In this document: piece after piece, positions 8,619-15,576 of the stretch | How the letters are laid out: each line of letters starts with the position of its first letter | Position numbering within the stretch: position 1 is the stretch's first letter | Source of the DNA: Bacillota bacterium | GTDB lineage: Bacteria > Bacillota > Clostridia > Acetivibrionales > DTU013 | Direction: 5' to 3' | NCBI GenBank assembly: GCA_023418915.1 | Contig: JAEZYU010000067.1 | Span: 69,388-133,387, forward strand | DNA: 64,000 nucleotides | Position numbers and translations under genes: made by a program | Notes under the pieces: model-generated | The model's input: only the letters and a program-made list of their open reading frames with translations | Told to the model about the DNA's origin: nothing | The model's database searches: none

Positions 8619-8831
8619 TGATCGATTACATGCTACATAATACAGTGTACAAGTGCAAAGGACAGGAATCTTCTATTGTAATCGGACGTACAATTGTGAT
8701 GTATGGTAAAATATAACGATAATAAAAAAATAGTTTGAACCGATTGCCCCTTTTCTCCGACAAAGTAATTGAAAGCAATAAAGTGAGGTGGTGCTGATGG
8801 TTTTTCTTCTGACAGCTGTACAGAAAACACC

Positions 8832-9356
8832 TTGATAGAAAAAGCCAAAAAGGGCAGCAAAGAAGCATTTGAAATACTAATGAAGGATCTGACGGGAGCC
8901 ATTTACTGCTATATTTCATCTCACGTCGATACAGGTGAAGATGCAAAGGATATCCTGCAAGAAACCATGCTGTCGGTCTGGAACGGATTGAAGGGCTTCG
9001 ACAGCAGATCATCCCTTAAAACATGGGTGATTGGAATCACCAGACGAAAAATTGCTGATTATTACCGTTTGTATTATAAGGGTACACCAGCTCAGTTATC
9101 AGAATTTGAAAATATTCTGTCTTCAAAGGATGAATATGATCATATTAACAGCAGAAATGATGTTGAATCAGCTATGAATGTTCTTGATAACACCGAGAAG
9201 GAAATTGTGTTCCTGGCTTTCAATGTACAGCTGACTTATACAGAGATTTCAGAAATAATGGGGATCCCCACAGGTACCATTAAAAGCAAAATGTCAGGCA
9301 TAAAGGCAAAACTGAGAAAACAGCTTGAAAAGGAGGGTGAGTATGAACGAGTGTGA
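8832..9356 (+). CDS. ECF-type RNA polymerase sigma factor
   Basis: Region 2 spans residues about 8-75 (KEAFEILMKDL, KDILQETMLSVW, SLKTWVIGITRRKIADYYR) and region 4 residues about 115-165, with the helix-turn-helix TYTEISEIMGIPTGTIKS. It would direct RNA polymerase to a small regulon and be held by the anti-sigma factor encoded next, whose ATG lies inside its last codons. The start is unusual: the frame opens only with TTG 8832. A good ribosome site (AAGTGAGGTGG) instead precedes ATG 8797, which is out of frame by one base; one extra T in the TTTTT run at 8801-8805 would join them as MVFSSDSCTENT. Either a TTG start or a one-base deletion is possible. Confidence 0.85.
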   Translation: MIEKAKKGSKEAFEILMKDLTGAIYCYISSHVDTGEDAKDILQETMLSVWNGLKGFDSRSSLKTWVIGITRRKIADYYRLYYKGTPAQLSEFENILSSKDEYDHINSRNDVESAMNVLDNTEKEIVFLAFNVQLTYTEISEIMGIPTGTIKSKMSGIKAKLRKQLEKEGEYERV

Positions 9357-9678
9357 AAGGATCTGTGAGCTATTGCTGGATTACATAAACCGAAGATTAA
9401 CTCAGGATAAGAAAACAATTGTTGTAAAACATATTGCAGAGTGTCAATACTGCAGAAGTGAACTTGCAGCACTTATCAGGATCAGAAACCTTGCACAGGC
9501 AAAAATACCGACCATCCCACAGAATATCATTGATTCTGCTTTCGACAAAATACCTGATAATAAAAGAACACTCGGAACAATACTCAACCTTGGCCAATAT
9601 TTTAAAGTTTTTGATTCTTTGAGCGTTACGATGTCAATCGTAAAACAAATAATGCAGCTTGCACAGCAAGCAATATAG
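9343..9678 (+). CDS. Zinc-finger (ZAS) anti-sigma factor
   Basis: The 111-residue protein starts at ATG 9343, preceded by AAAAGGAGGGTGAGT, and overlaps the sigma gene by 14 bases. It has the ZAS motif HIAECQYC (His-x3-Cys-x2-Cys) near residue 30, preceded by LLLDYINRRL, the standard N-terminal fold that wraps ECF sigma factors. The C-terminal half has only an amphipathic or weakly hydrophobic segment (FDSLSVTMSIVKQIMQL), so it may be soluble or membrane-attached. The overlap with the sigma gene gives stoichiometric expression. Confidence 0.85.
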   Translation: MNECERICELLLDYINRRLTQDKKTIVVKHIAECQYCRSELAALIRIRNLAQAKIPTIPQNIIDSAFDKIPDNKRTLGTILNLGQYFKVFDSLSVTMSIVKQIMQLAQQAI

Positions 9679-9690
9679 GAGGAGAGAATT

Positions 9691-9951
9691 ATGTCAAACG
9701 ATATCCCGGTAAAAGAAATCAGTGAATTGCTGGATGAAGTCAGCAATAAACTCCCAAAAATGATAACAGGTCTCATGGATACGCTTTATTCGGTCGAATC
9801 AGGAAAGAAGATGGGGCAGGCAGTCGGCAATTTCTACAAGGAACTGATTGAGTCTGGCATCCCGCAGGAGGAAGCATTAAGGATGGCCCGAGACTATATG
9901 CTGTCTCTGAAAGATATAGCAGGCACTGTCACAAATAATGCGGGCAAATAG
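9691..9951 (+). CDS. Small helical protein of the sigma operon, 86 aa
   Basis: ATG 9691 follows TAGGAGGAGAGAATT and lies 12 nt after the anti-sigma stop. The product has no membrane span and is predicted helical. Near its C-terminus is the segment SGIPQEEALRMARDYMLSLK, which closely resembles SGMPREYALELAKET in the next gene product, so the two share a helical motif. Function unknown; its place in the operon suggests a role in the response controlled by the sigma factor or in controlling the sigma factor itself. Confidence 0.7.
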   Translation: MSNDIPVKEISELLDEVSNKLPKMITGLMDTLYSVESGKKMGQAVGNFYKELIESGIPQEEALRMARDYMLSLKDIAGTVTNNAGK

Positions 9952-9971
9952 AAATGGCGAGGTGTTAAGTG

Positions 9972-10211
9972 ATGACAGTGGTTAGTATAATGAAATTTTT
10001 AATAAAGCTCATACTGTTTATCATTTTTCTTCCGATAATCTTCGTCGGGCTGTTATTCGGTTACATGCGCTATAAAGCCATGCTTGTGCGCAACATGGTA
10101 CACTCAGGTATGCCAAGGGAATATGCATTGGAGCTCGCCAAAGAAACCCGATTTAGTCACATGTTCAAATTTGGGAAGAAATCTATTATGGACGAACTTA
10201 AGCAAGTATGA
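9972..10211 (+). CDS. Small membrane protein of the sigma operon, about 79 aa
   Basis: The product begins MTVVSIMKFLIKLILFIIFL and has one long hydrophobic span (residues about 8-35), then a basic loop and the helix SGMPREYALELAKET shared with the preceding protein. GTG 9969 and ATG 9972 are both possible starts after GCGAGGTG. It is the last gene of the sigma/anti-sigma operon. The shared helix suggests the soluble and membrane proteins contact each other or a common partner; this is inference. Confidence 0.65.
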   Translation: MTVVSIMKFLIKLILFIIFLPIIFVGLLFGYMRYKAMLVRNMVHSGMPREYALELAKETRFSHMFKFGKKSIMDELKQV

Positions 10212-10215
10212 GCCT

Positions 10216-10298
10216 GAGCCCGAATTTGCTTTATGCCTAATTTTGCATAGACTTAAAAAACTTAAGTCTCGGCTTGAAATTGGCGCAGGCATAAAATA
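10216..10298 (+). other. Complex inverted repeat after the sigma operon
   Basis: An inner stem AGACTTAA/TTAAGTCT is nested in an outer pairing between TATGCCTAATTT and AAATTGGCGCAGGCATA. It directly follows the operon and may be a terminator or 3' stabilising structure, although no T run follows. Confidence 0.45.
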
Positions 10299-10429
10299 AG
10301 TATGTGCTCAATGCAAGTATGAACGTGAACAAGCATGAAATAGAGACGAAATAAATCCTATCATAAAAACCTATTGATGGTCTATTGGCAACGCCAGTAG
10401 ACTTTTTTACCTCATTAATTGAAGGCACC

Positions 10430-10591
10430 ACTTTCATTGAATATCCCACTTTCATTAAGGGCTCCACATTCGTTGAAGATCCCACATTCATTAAAGGCAC
10501 CACTTTCATTGAATATCCCACTTTCATTAATGGCTCCACTTTCGTTGAATATCCCACTTTCACTAATGGCTCCACTTTCACTAAAGGACTC
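10430..10591. repeat. 18-bp minisatellite, nine units in a 36-bp higher-order pattern
   Basis: Units alternate between ACTTTCATTGAATATCCC and ACTTTCATTAATGGCTCC with few substitutions. Because the unit is a multiple of three it opens long repetitive frames on both strands (for example TFIEYPTF), but these lack ribosome sites and I do not call a gene. It fills the spacer between the sigma operon and the AbiEi/DUF559-like gene. I see nothing else between 10300 and 10692. Confidence 0.8.
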
Positions 10592-10692
10592 CACTTTCGT
10601 AAACACAGCAGGCAGCTCGATAAACTAACCAGACCACTGCACAAATCACATATAAGAAGTGACAAAGAATACGCAACCGACAAAATCCAGTG

Positions 10693-11577
10693 TTAGCCAG
10701 ATTGGTTAATCTGCGGACTTTCAGCAGGTATACTGTCTGGCAGTAATGTTCTCAATAGAGAATGCATTTCATCGAACTTTTTTGTTCGTATTTGCATACG
10801 TTTCCCGATGCGTTCCGCAAGAGTATAGGCAAAATCCCTGCAAGCATATCTGTCGTACAACTGAATAGTATTTATATGCATTACATCTATGCCCTGCCTC
10901 TGTAGAATAGCAGACCGTATAGCATCCTTTCCCAGTTCTGACGGAGTATTGTGATGAGCGAAGCTATCATATTCAACTGCTAATTTCGCCTGTTTGTAAT
11001 ACAGATCCACAAAGCAGCGATTTTGTTTGAGACGTATTTGCGCTTCTCTTTTTAGTCTTATCTCATAATTGAAAACTGCGTCATCCAGCCCATAGCCCCC
11101 TAAAGCGTTAGGCAGGCACAGTATCATATAGGTCAACGATTCCATAATTGATGCTGATCCGTTTTCCACATACTTCATTGCCCGCAAGGCTTTACGATGT
11201 CCCCGGTGCCCCGAGGTCTTAGAAAGAAATACATTGAGTTTTTGCTTTGTCGTGATTGCAGAAGGTTGTCTATCCGAATGCGAACACAACTGCAAGCCCA
11301 GCAGGATAAGCCGATGGATACTCAGTTCACATGCAAGCTCCAGAAACAGTAACTCTGGTGACGAAACCCCTCTACTATCCAGCATTACAACTGCGTTGGC
11401 AGGTAGAGCAAGTTCACACGAATGTACTATTTCCCTTCTGTTAGGAACGCGAGCATTATGCATGGAAACGGTAATATGGGTCTGATCAGCTTCAGTTATT
11501 TTGTAACCGAGGACAGTTTCAATGCACGGAATGTTCCACTCTTTTGCAGCAGAAATATGACTTAAATACTTTTTCAT
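10693..11577 (-). CDS. AbiEi-like N-terminal domain with DUF559/PD-(D/E)XK-like C-terminal domain, copy 1
   Basis: The 294-residue protein starts MKKYLSHISAAKEWNIPC. The LSHISAA-W-IP opening and the VSSPELLFLELACELS segment match the layout of AbiEi-antitoxin-like/DUF559 proteins, where a DNA-binding-like N-terminus is joined to a Vsr-like nuclease fold. The C-terminal part has CFVDLYYKQAKLAVEYDSF, a plausible D...E-x-D nuclease core. A second intact copy is at 62792-63676, and decayed copies lie near 13800-13925 and 62198-62460. There is no ribosome site; TATAAT lies 8 nt before the ATG, so the message may be leaderless. No toxin gene sits beside it. Role unknown, possibly defence or regulation. 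Confidence 0.65.
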   Translation of the reverse strand: MKKYLSHISAAKEWNIPCIETVLGYKITEADQTHITVSMHNARVPNRREIVHSCELALPANAVVMLDSRGVSSPELLFLELACELSIHRLILLGLQLCSHSDRQPSAITTKQKLNVFLSKTSGHRGHRKALRAMKYVENGSASIMESLTYMILCLPNALGGYGLDDAVFNYEIRLKREAQIRLKQNRCFVDLYYKQAKLAVEYDSFAHHNTPSELGKDAIRSAILQRQGIDVMHINTIQLYDRYACRDFAYTLAERIGKRMQIRTKKFDEMHSLLRTLLPDSIPAESPQINQSG

Positions 11578-11585
11578 GCAATCAT

Positions 11586-11612
11586 ATTATATCTATCTGC
11601 TCATAATTTCAA
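11586..11612 (-). promoter_or_regulatory. Putative leaderless promoter of AbiEi/DUF559-like copy 1
   Basis: TTGAAA and TATAAT lie on the minus strand with a 15-nt spacer, and the TATAAT ends 8 nt before the start codon. The second intact copy has the same arrangement (see 63683-63710). Confidence 0.55.
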
Positions 11613-11722
11613 GTATTGATAGGATATTTTTGTAAATATTTTATTATATTTGAATTTTTGGTATGATAATATCACTAACTAATATGTTATGTAACATTCA
11701 CTCTCTCAAAAGTTGAATTTTT

Positions 11723-11928
11723 GAGCAAATAACTGCGGTTGCAGCCCATATTTTAATATTGAGCAGATAACTGCGGTTGCAGCCCATATTTTAATATTGA
11801 GCAGATAACTGTGGTTTCGGCCTATATATAAATACTGAGCAAATAATTACGCCTGTGATGCACTGGCTACTGTGTTACTCTGGCTGCTGTGATGCACTTG
11901 CTACTGTGAAGCTCTGGCTGCTGTGATG
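11723..11928. repeat. Two adjacent tandem repeats (38-bp and 34-bp units)
   Basis: A 38-bp unit beginning GAGCAGATAACTGCGGTTGC occurs about 3.3 times (11723-11850), then a 34-bp unit beginning GTGATGCACTGGCTACTGTG occurs about 2.2 times. The stretch just before, CTCTCTCAAAAGTTGAATTT, recurs at about 14010 after the decayed gene copy, so the flank is part of the repeated AbiEi/DUF559 unit. Confidence 0.75.
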
Positions 11929-12044
11929 TTTTTCAGCTGTAATGCTGCGGCCTATACATTATCCATCTCAAACCACATTCCTTAAAAAAGTCGAGAATTT
12001 TCCGGCACATGTGATATAATGAGCCTACTTCATGAAGGAAAATA

Positions 12045-13570
12045 ATGGTGGTTATTATGGACTATTTTCTAACAATATGGCCATTGATAGTATTCTTAGA
12101 AAACAGGATACAGGAAGACATCGGCTATGCTGAAATCGAAAAAGTGACAGGCTATTCACTGGCCCACGTCAGGGATATATTTGTGAAAACCACAGGTGTA
12201 CCCTTATCCCGATATATACTCAGGCGCAAGATATCAAATGCCGCCTATGAGATACTGCACAACCAGCAAAGCGTACTTGCTGTCGCTGCTAAATATGGTT
12301 TTTCAAATCATGATACATTCACAAGGGCATTTAAGCGTATCACAGAGCTCACACCTACAAAGTTCAGGAAAAAACGGCCGTCTGTGGGAAGGATCAAGCT
12401 CTGTGCGGGTATGTACGGAATTGATGTCAAACCAAATAAAAAGAAAGGATGTTGGTCAATGAATAATAAATCAAGACATGAACGTGAAAACAGTGTCATA
12501 TTGTATGGAATCTCAAAAGTCGAATACGGATTCAACGGATGCACCCCATATCCTATGTGTGTTAAAAGCTGTGCAAATTATCTCGGTCAGGATATAAGTC
12601 TGGATTATACAATGGTATCTTCAGGCGCTGCCTTCAGACTGACTTGGGATACTACCTCATGGAACGGGGGCAATGTGGATGTCATACACACCTTTGAAGA
12701 GCCAGAAGAGGTATATAAAATGGGTATCGAAGCGTTAGGCCGGGAATTTCAGATACTGACCAGAGCCACAAACTGCGATATTAAGTTCAACAATAGTACG
12801 AAAACAGACGATAAAACCGAATTCAAGAAATTCATCAAGGCTCAGATCGATAAAGGCTTCCCCTGCATTGCGCTGGGTATTATCGGTCCGCCTGAAGCCT
12901 GCATAATAACAGGGTACAGGGATTCCGGAGAAGTGTTGCTTGGATGGAACTTCTTCCAGGATGCTAATGAGTTTTCACCGTCTCAGGAAGTCGATGAAAC
13001 GGGATACTTCGTAACTGGCAAATGGTGGGAAAACGAATCAACTGTTGCGGTAATGTCTATGGTGATATAGTCCGACAGACTGCAGGTTCGGGAGATATTA
13101 TCAAAAATGCGGTGAGAGTCATGACAGGGCGCTCGGTCACTGTTTCAGGCAGAACCTTTGCAAAAGGCATTGCCGCTTACGATGCCTGGAAGAACGCAAT
13201 ACTCGATGCCGCCGAGTTCCCGAAGAATGCAGTTTTGCCAATCCTGGCAGAGCGTATCATGTGCCATGGTGATGCGATGGATTGTCTGGCAGACGGCCGG
13301 CACAAAGCAGCTTTATATATGAAAAGGATATCTGAGGAGCTTCCTGAATTCAATGATGCTTGTATAAGTGCTCATGAGCAGTTCTTAAAGGTAACGGCAA
13401 ATATATGGAAAATGGCCGAGGTACTCGGTGGGTATGACCGCAATGAGCTTCAGATGCAAAATCTGGCAAAGCCTGAGGTAAGGCAGCAGCTTGCCGAATT
13501 GATCGATAAATGCAAAAAAGCTGACATTGCTGCCCTGGACTCTCTCAAATACATTGCGGATCACATATGA
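12045..13570 (+). pseudogene. AraC-type HTH fused to an uncharacterised (BtrH-like) domain, one frameshift
   Basis: Residues about 5-112 form an AraC-type double helix-turn-helix (YSLAHVRDIFVKTTGVPLSRY and FSNHDTFTRAFKRITELTPT in sequence). After a linker, a second domain starts near KVEYGFNGCTPYPMCVKSC. It resembles the BtrH-N-like domains found behind AraC HTHs in Firmicutes; this assignment is tentative. The frame stops after AVMSMVI at 13070, while the homologous continuation (DIVRQTAGSGDIIKNAVR...) is in the next frame to 13570. Restoring one G at the GG of 13061-13062 gives AVMSMGDIVRQTA and a protein of about 508 residues. ATG 12045 follows GAAGGAAAATA; ATG 12057 (MDYF) is an alternative. 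Either a recent mutation or a sequencing error. Confidence 0.75.
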
Positions 13571-13683
13571 CTTGAATTGAAGATGACCACAGACCCATTT
13601 GACCTGTATGGCAGGTAATGGCTGGCCACATTTGGCTTGATCACAGATGTCTCCGAACGCATTTGATCCGGATAGGATAAAAG

Positions 13684-13714
13684 AAACTTCTGCCCGACAG
13701 CAGAAGCTTTTTTT
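13684..13714 (+). terminator. Rho-independent terminator of the AraC fusion gene
   Basis: CTTCTGC-CCGACA-GCAGAAG is a 7-bp stem followed by C and seven T residues on the plus strand, about 115 nt after the AraC fusion stop. Confidence 0.8.
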
Positions 13715-13789
13715 GCATTCTTGAATATGATACCTATAATGCCTTAACTAATTATTTACTTTTATTTACTGAGAATATTTGTCCAATAC

Positions 13790-13925
13790 ACAACCTCATA
13801 TCCCATAGTTGAAAACTGAACAATGGTAATAAGGGTCGGATCAGATTAGTAATATTGTAACCTAGGAGATTTTTAGCGCAAAAAATATTCCACACTTTAA
13901 CAGCAAATTGCTCAAAAATTCAAGT
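13790..13925 (-). pseudogene. Decayed N-terminal remnant of the AbiEi/DUF559-like gene
   Basis: On the minus strand this stretch aligns with codons of about residues 9-45 of the intact copy: for example AAAGTGTGGAATATTTTTTG versus AAAGAGTGGAACATTCCGTG, and CTAGGTTACAATATTACTAA versus CTCGGTTACAAAATAACTGA. Frames are interrupted and the rest of the gene is missing. The sequence on its far side (TTATGTAATACTCCCTCTCT, CAAAGTTGAATTTTTGAGCA at 13990-14040) is also shared with the flank of copy 1, so gene plus flank were copied together. Confidence 0.7.
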
Positions 13926-14047
13926 AAGGAGATGGTATCTATGTATTAATTTCCATAAAATTGGGTTTTTAGCATTATAATTACACAATTTTTAACGTTA
14001 TGTAATACTCCCTCTCTCCAAAGTTGAATTTTTGAGCATAGAACTGC

Positions 14048-14125
14048 GGGTATGTGGCTGAAAAACAGCCACAGGTTCAAACAGCCACAGGCTTATAGTG
14101 GCTGAAAAACAGCCACAGCCCATAA
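14048..14125. repeat. Short repeat of GTGGCTGAAAAACAGCCACAG
   Basis: GGCTGAAAAACAGCCACAG, itself a small hairpin (GTGGCTG/CAGCCAC), occurs twice in full and once in part. The stretch 14126-14225 shows nothing I recognise. Confidence 0.6.
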
Positions 14126-14225
14126 CTGTACGTTGATTTTCCTGCCTATACAAACTGTATCCGATCCATCTGGACGCATATCTGCAAACCCGATTTCATT
14201 GATATGATATGTGGTATTACATATT

Positions 14226-14511
14226 CTATATATTGAATACCTCCAGGCTTTCTTTTAACTTTGCTGCTTGATTAGCGAGTTCAGCCGAAATGCTTGCTGA
14301 TTCTTCCGCAGTTGCTGCTGTATCTGTTATGATCGAAGTAAGAGCATTCATTTCATCCTGTATTTTGGCCGATTCCTCTGAATTAGCCATAAAGTCGGTT
14401 ACTACCTGCTCAGTAAAGCCTACGAGATTATTAATATGTCCAAGAACCTCTATGAAATATTTCTCAATATCACTTACAATCGAATTGTTATTTTCAATTG
14501 CCTGGTTTTAG
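14226..14511 (-). pseudogene. Methyl-accepting chemotaxis protein, C-terminal fragment
   Basis: The minus-strand frame reads from NQAIENNNSIVSDIEKYF through TDTAATAEESASISAELANQ to the stop after LEVFNI. The TAATAEESAS and ELANQAAKLK pieces are characteristic of the C-terminal signalling helix of chemoreceptors. An in-frame TAA lies just upstream and no sensor, membrane or hairpin-tip region is present, so only about 95 codons of a receptor of usually 500-700 residues remain. It is a relic, probably of an insertion or deletion event at this repeat-rich spot. Confidence 0.75.
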
Positions 14512-14645
14512 GCCACAGTTAAGTCTGATATTAGGATCACTTACCATTGTTTTCTAATTTAAGCAGCTGACACCTGATATTTCATATCTTGGCTAAATTC
14601 TGTAACTTTGAGCAATATACTGGTCTATCACACCACCTAAACTGT

Positions 14646-14676
14646 GTCTCTCATACTTAAGTATGAGAGACTTTTT
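14646..14676 (+). terminator. Perfect 26-bp palindrome followed by T5
   Basis: GTCTCTCATACTT is followed directly by its exact complement AAGTATGAGAGAC and then TTTTT on the plus strand. It has the form of a strong terminator, but no plus-strand gene ends upstream. It may be left from a lost gene or an element end. Confidence 0.5.
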
Positions 14677-14729
14677 GTGTAAATCCTTCTTTCGGACGAT
14701 GACCATCAACTTCCATTTTCCTATTATTA

Positions 14730-14823
14730 TAATGAATCGTTCAAAGAATAATTTTGTTTGTAGAAAATTATCTTGCCAAGTCACATTATGTCCACAAGAT
14801 ATATTGTGATATAGCGGTGTTTT
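14730..14823. repeat. Dispersed hairpin repeat, copy D
   Basis: Begins TATAATGAATCGTTCAAAGA and ends near ATAGCGGTGTTTTAAAGAGG. It aligns over its length with the copy at 8523-8618, and its left end matches the copies at 54721 and 59002. The last bases, TTTTAAAGAGG-TGGTC, also recur at 52001-52015. Confidence 0.65.
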
Positions 14824-14911
14824 AAAGAGGATGGTCGCAAGCAAGGCTTGCTGGTCGCTTATGCATCCCAGGCTGGGGACATATATTGCCTCATTATATC
14901 AGGAGCAGGAG

Positions 14912-15439
14912 GTGAAGCCGGCAGTGAATACCATAAGAAAAGGTTGGAGCATCTATGCCATAATCTCTGTAGTCTGTGTCCTTTCTACAGTGATGTTTGC
15001 TTCTATGCAAGAAATAGAAGCTTCGATATCCTGCGCGGCTATATGCACCACATCACTGATCCTCTTCTACCGGCAAAATCGTCTGCTTTACGCAGCAAGA
15101 CTGATTTGTGACAATCGAATTCTTACCGTCCCTTCATCTATCGCTAAAACAGAAAATCGCCTCAGCAAAAAGACAATGGAAGAAACCGTGGTATCCACTT
15201 TTGGCCTGCTATTGGGCAACAAGGTATATCAATGGGGCTGTGACGGGATATGCGGAATACGTCTGCACGAGGTCTGGCTGGATAGAGAGCATATTTGTCT
15301 GACCTTCGGGGTTGATGGCAATAAGCTGCATGTTGAGCTGATGCATGGAATGACCGACAGTCAGAGCATCCTGGAAATTACACAGAAGCTATGGCATGAA
15401 ACCGGTGTACAGGCGAAAGTCAGCGGTTGGTATGAATAG
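14912..15439 (+). CDS. Membrane protein with two spans and a soluble domain, paralogue of 28064-28594
   Basis: The protein has two hydrophobic spans near its start (IYAIISVVCVLSTVMFAS and ASISCAAICTTSLILFY), then a roughly 110-residue soluble domain with STFGLLLGNKVYQWGCDGI. This corresponds piece by piece to VSYFGILLDEKVIKFNQDGI in the product of 28064-28594, and both end with an ETG near the C-terminus, so they are paralogues in the two convergent arrays. Function unknown; the soluble part may be a small beta-rich PH-like domain, which is a guess. GTG 14912 (AGGAG six nt upstream) and GTG 14924 (AGGAGG eleven nt upstream) are the best starts; the frame is open to 14831 but without a site. 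Confidence 0.7.
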   Translation: MKPAVNTIRKGWSIYAIISVVCVLSTVMFASMQEIEASISCAAICTTSLILFYRQNRLLYAARLICDNRILTVPSSIAKTENRLSKKTMEETVVSTFGLLLGNKVYQWGCDGICGIRLHEVWLDREHICLTFGVDGNKLHVELMHGMTDSQSILEITQKLWHETGVQAKVSGWYE

Positions 15440-15501
15440 CAGGGCTAAAGTCAGCGGTTGATATGAATAGCAAGGCGAAAGTCAGTGGTTGGCATGAAAG
15501 G
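15413..15501. repeat. Three tandem copies of a gene's 3' end (about 30 bp)
   Basis: GGCGAAAGTCAGCGGTTGGT and the following ATGAATAGCA occur three times with few changes. The first copy contains the last codons and stop of the preceding gene; the other two lie just after it. This is local tandem duplication of a coding 3' end. Confidence 0.75.
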
Positions 15502-15576
15502 TAATAAAATATGTTACAAAATGAAGTGATTTCATGAGGTTCATTCCATGAAAAGTGAAAGGAGCGGTATGCGATT

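Noticed and set aside
10385..10696. Repetitive plus-strand frame with TFIEYPTF units
   Set aside because: Produced by the 18-bp minisatellite, starts with TTG without a site, all six frames are open in such a repeat.
14646..14676. Insertion sequence end
   Set aside because: The palindrome has terminator form and no transposase or matching second end was found.
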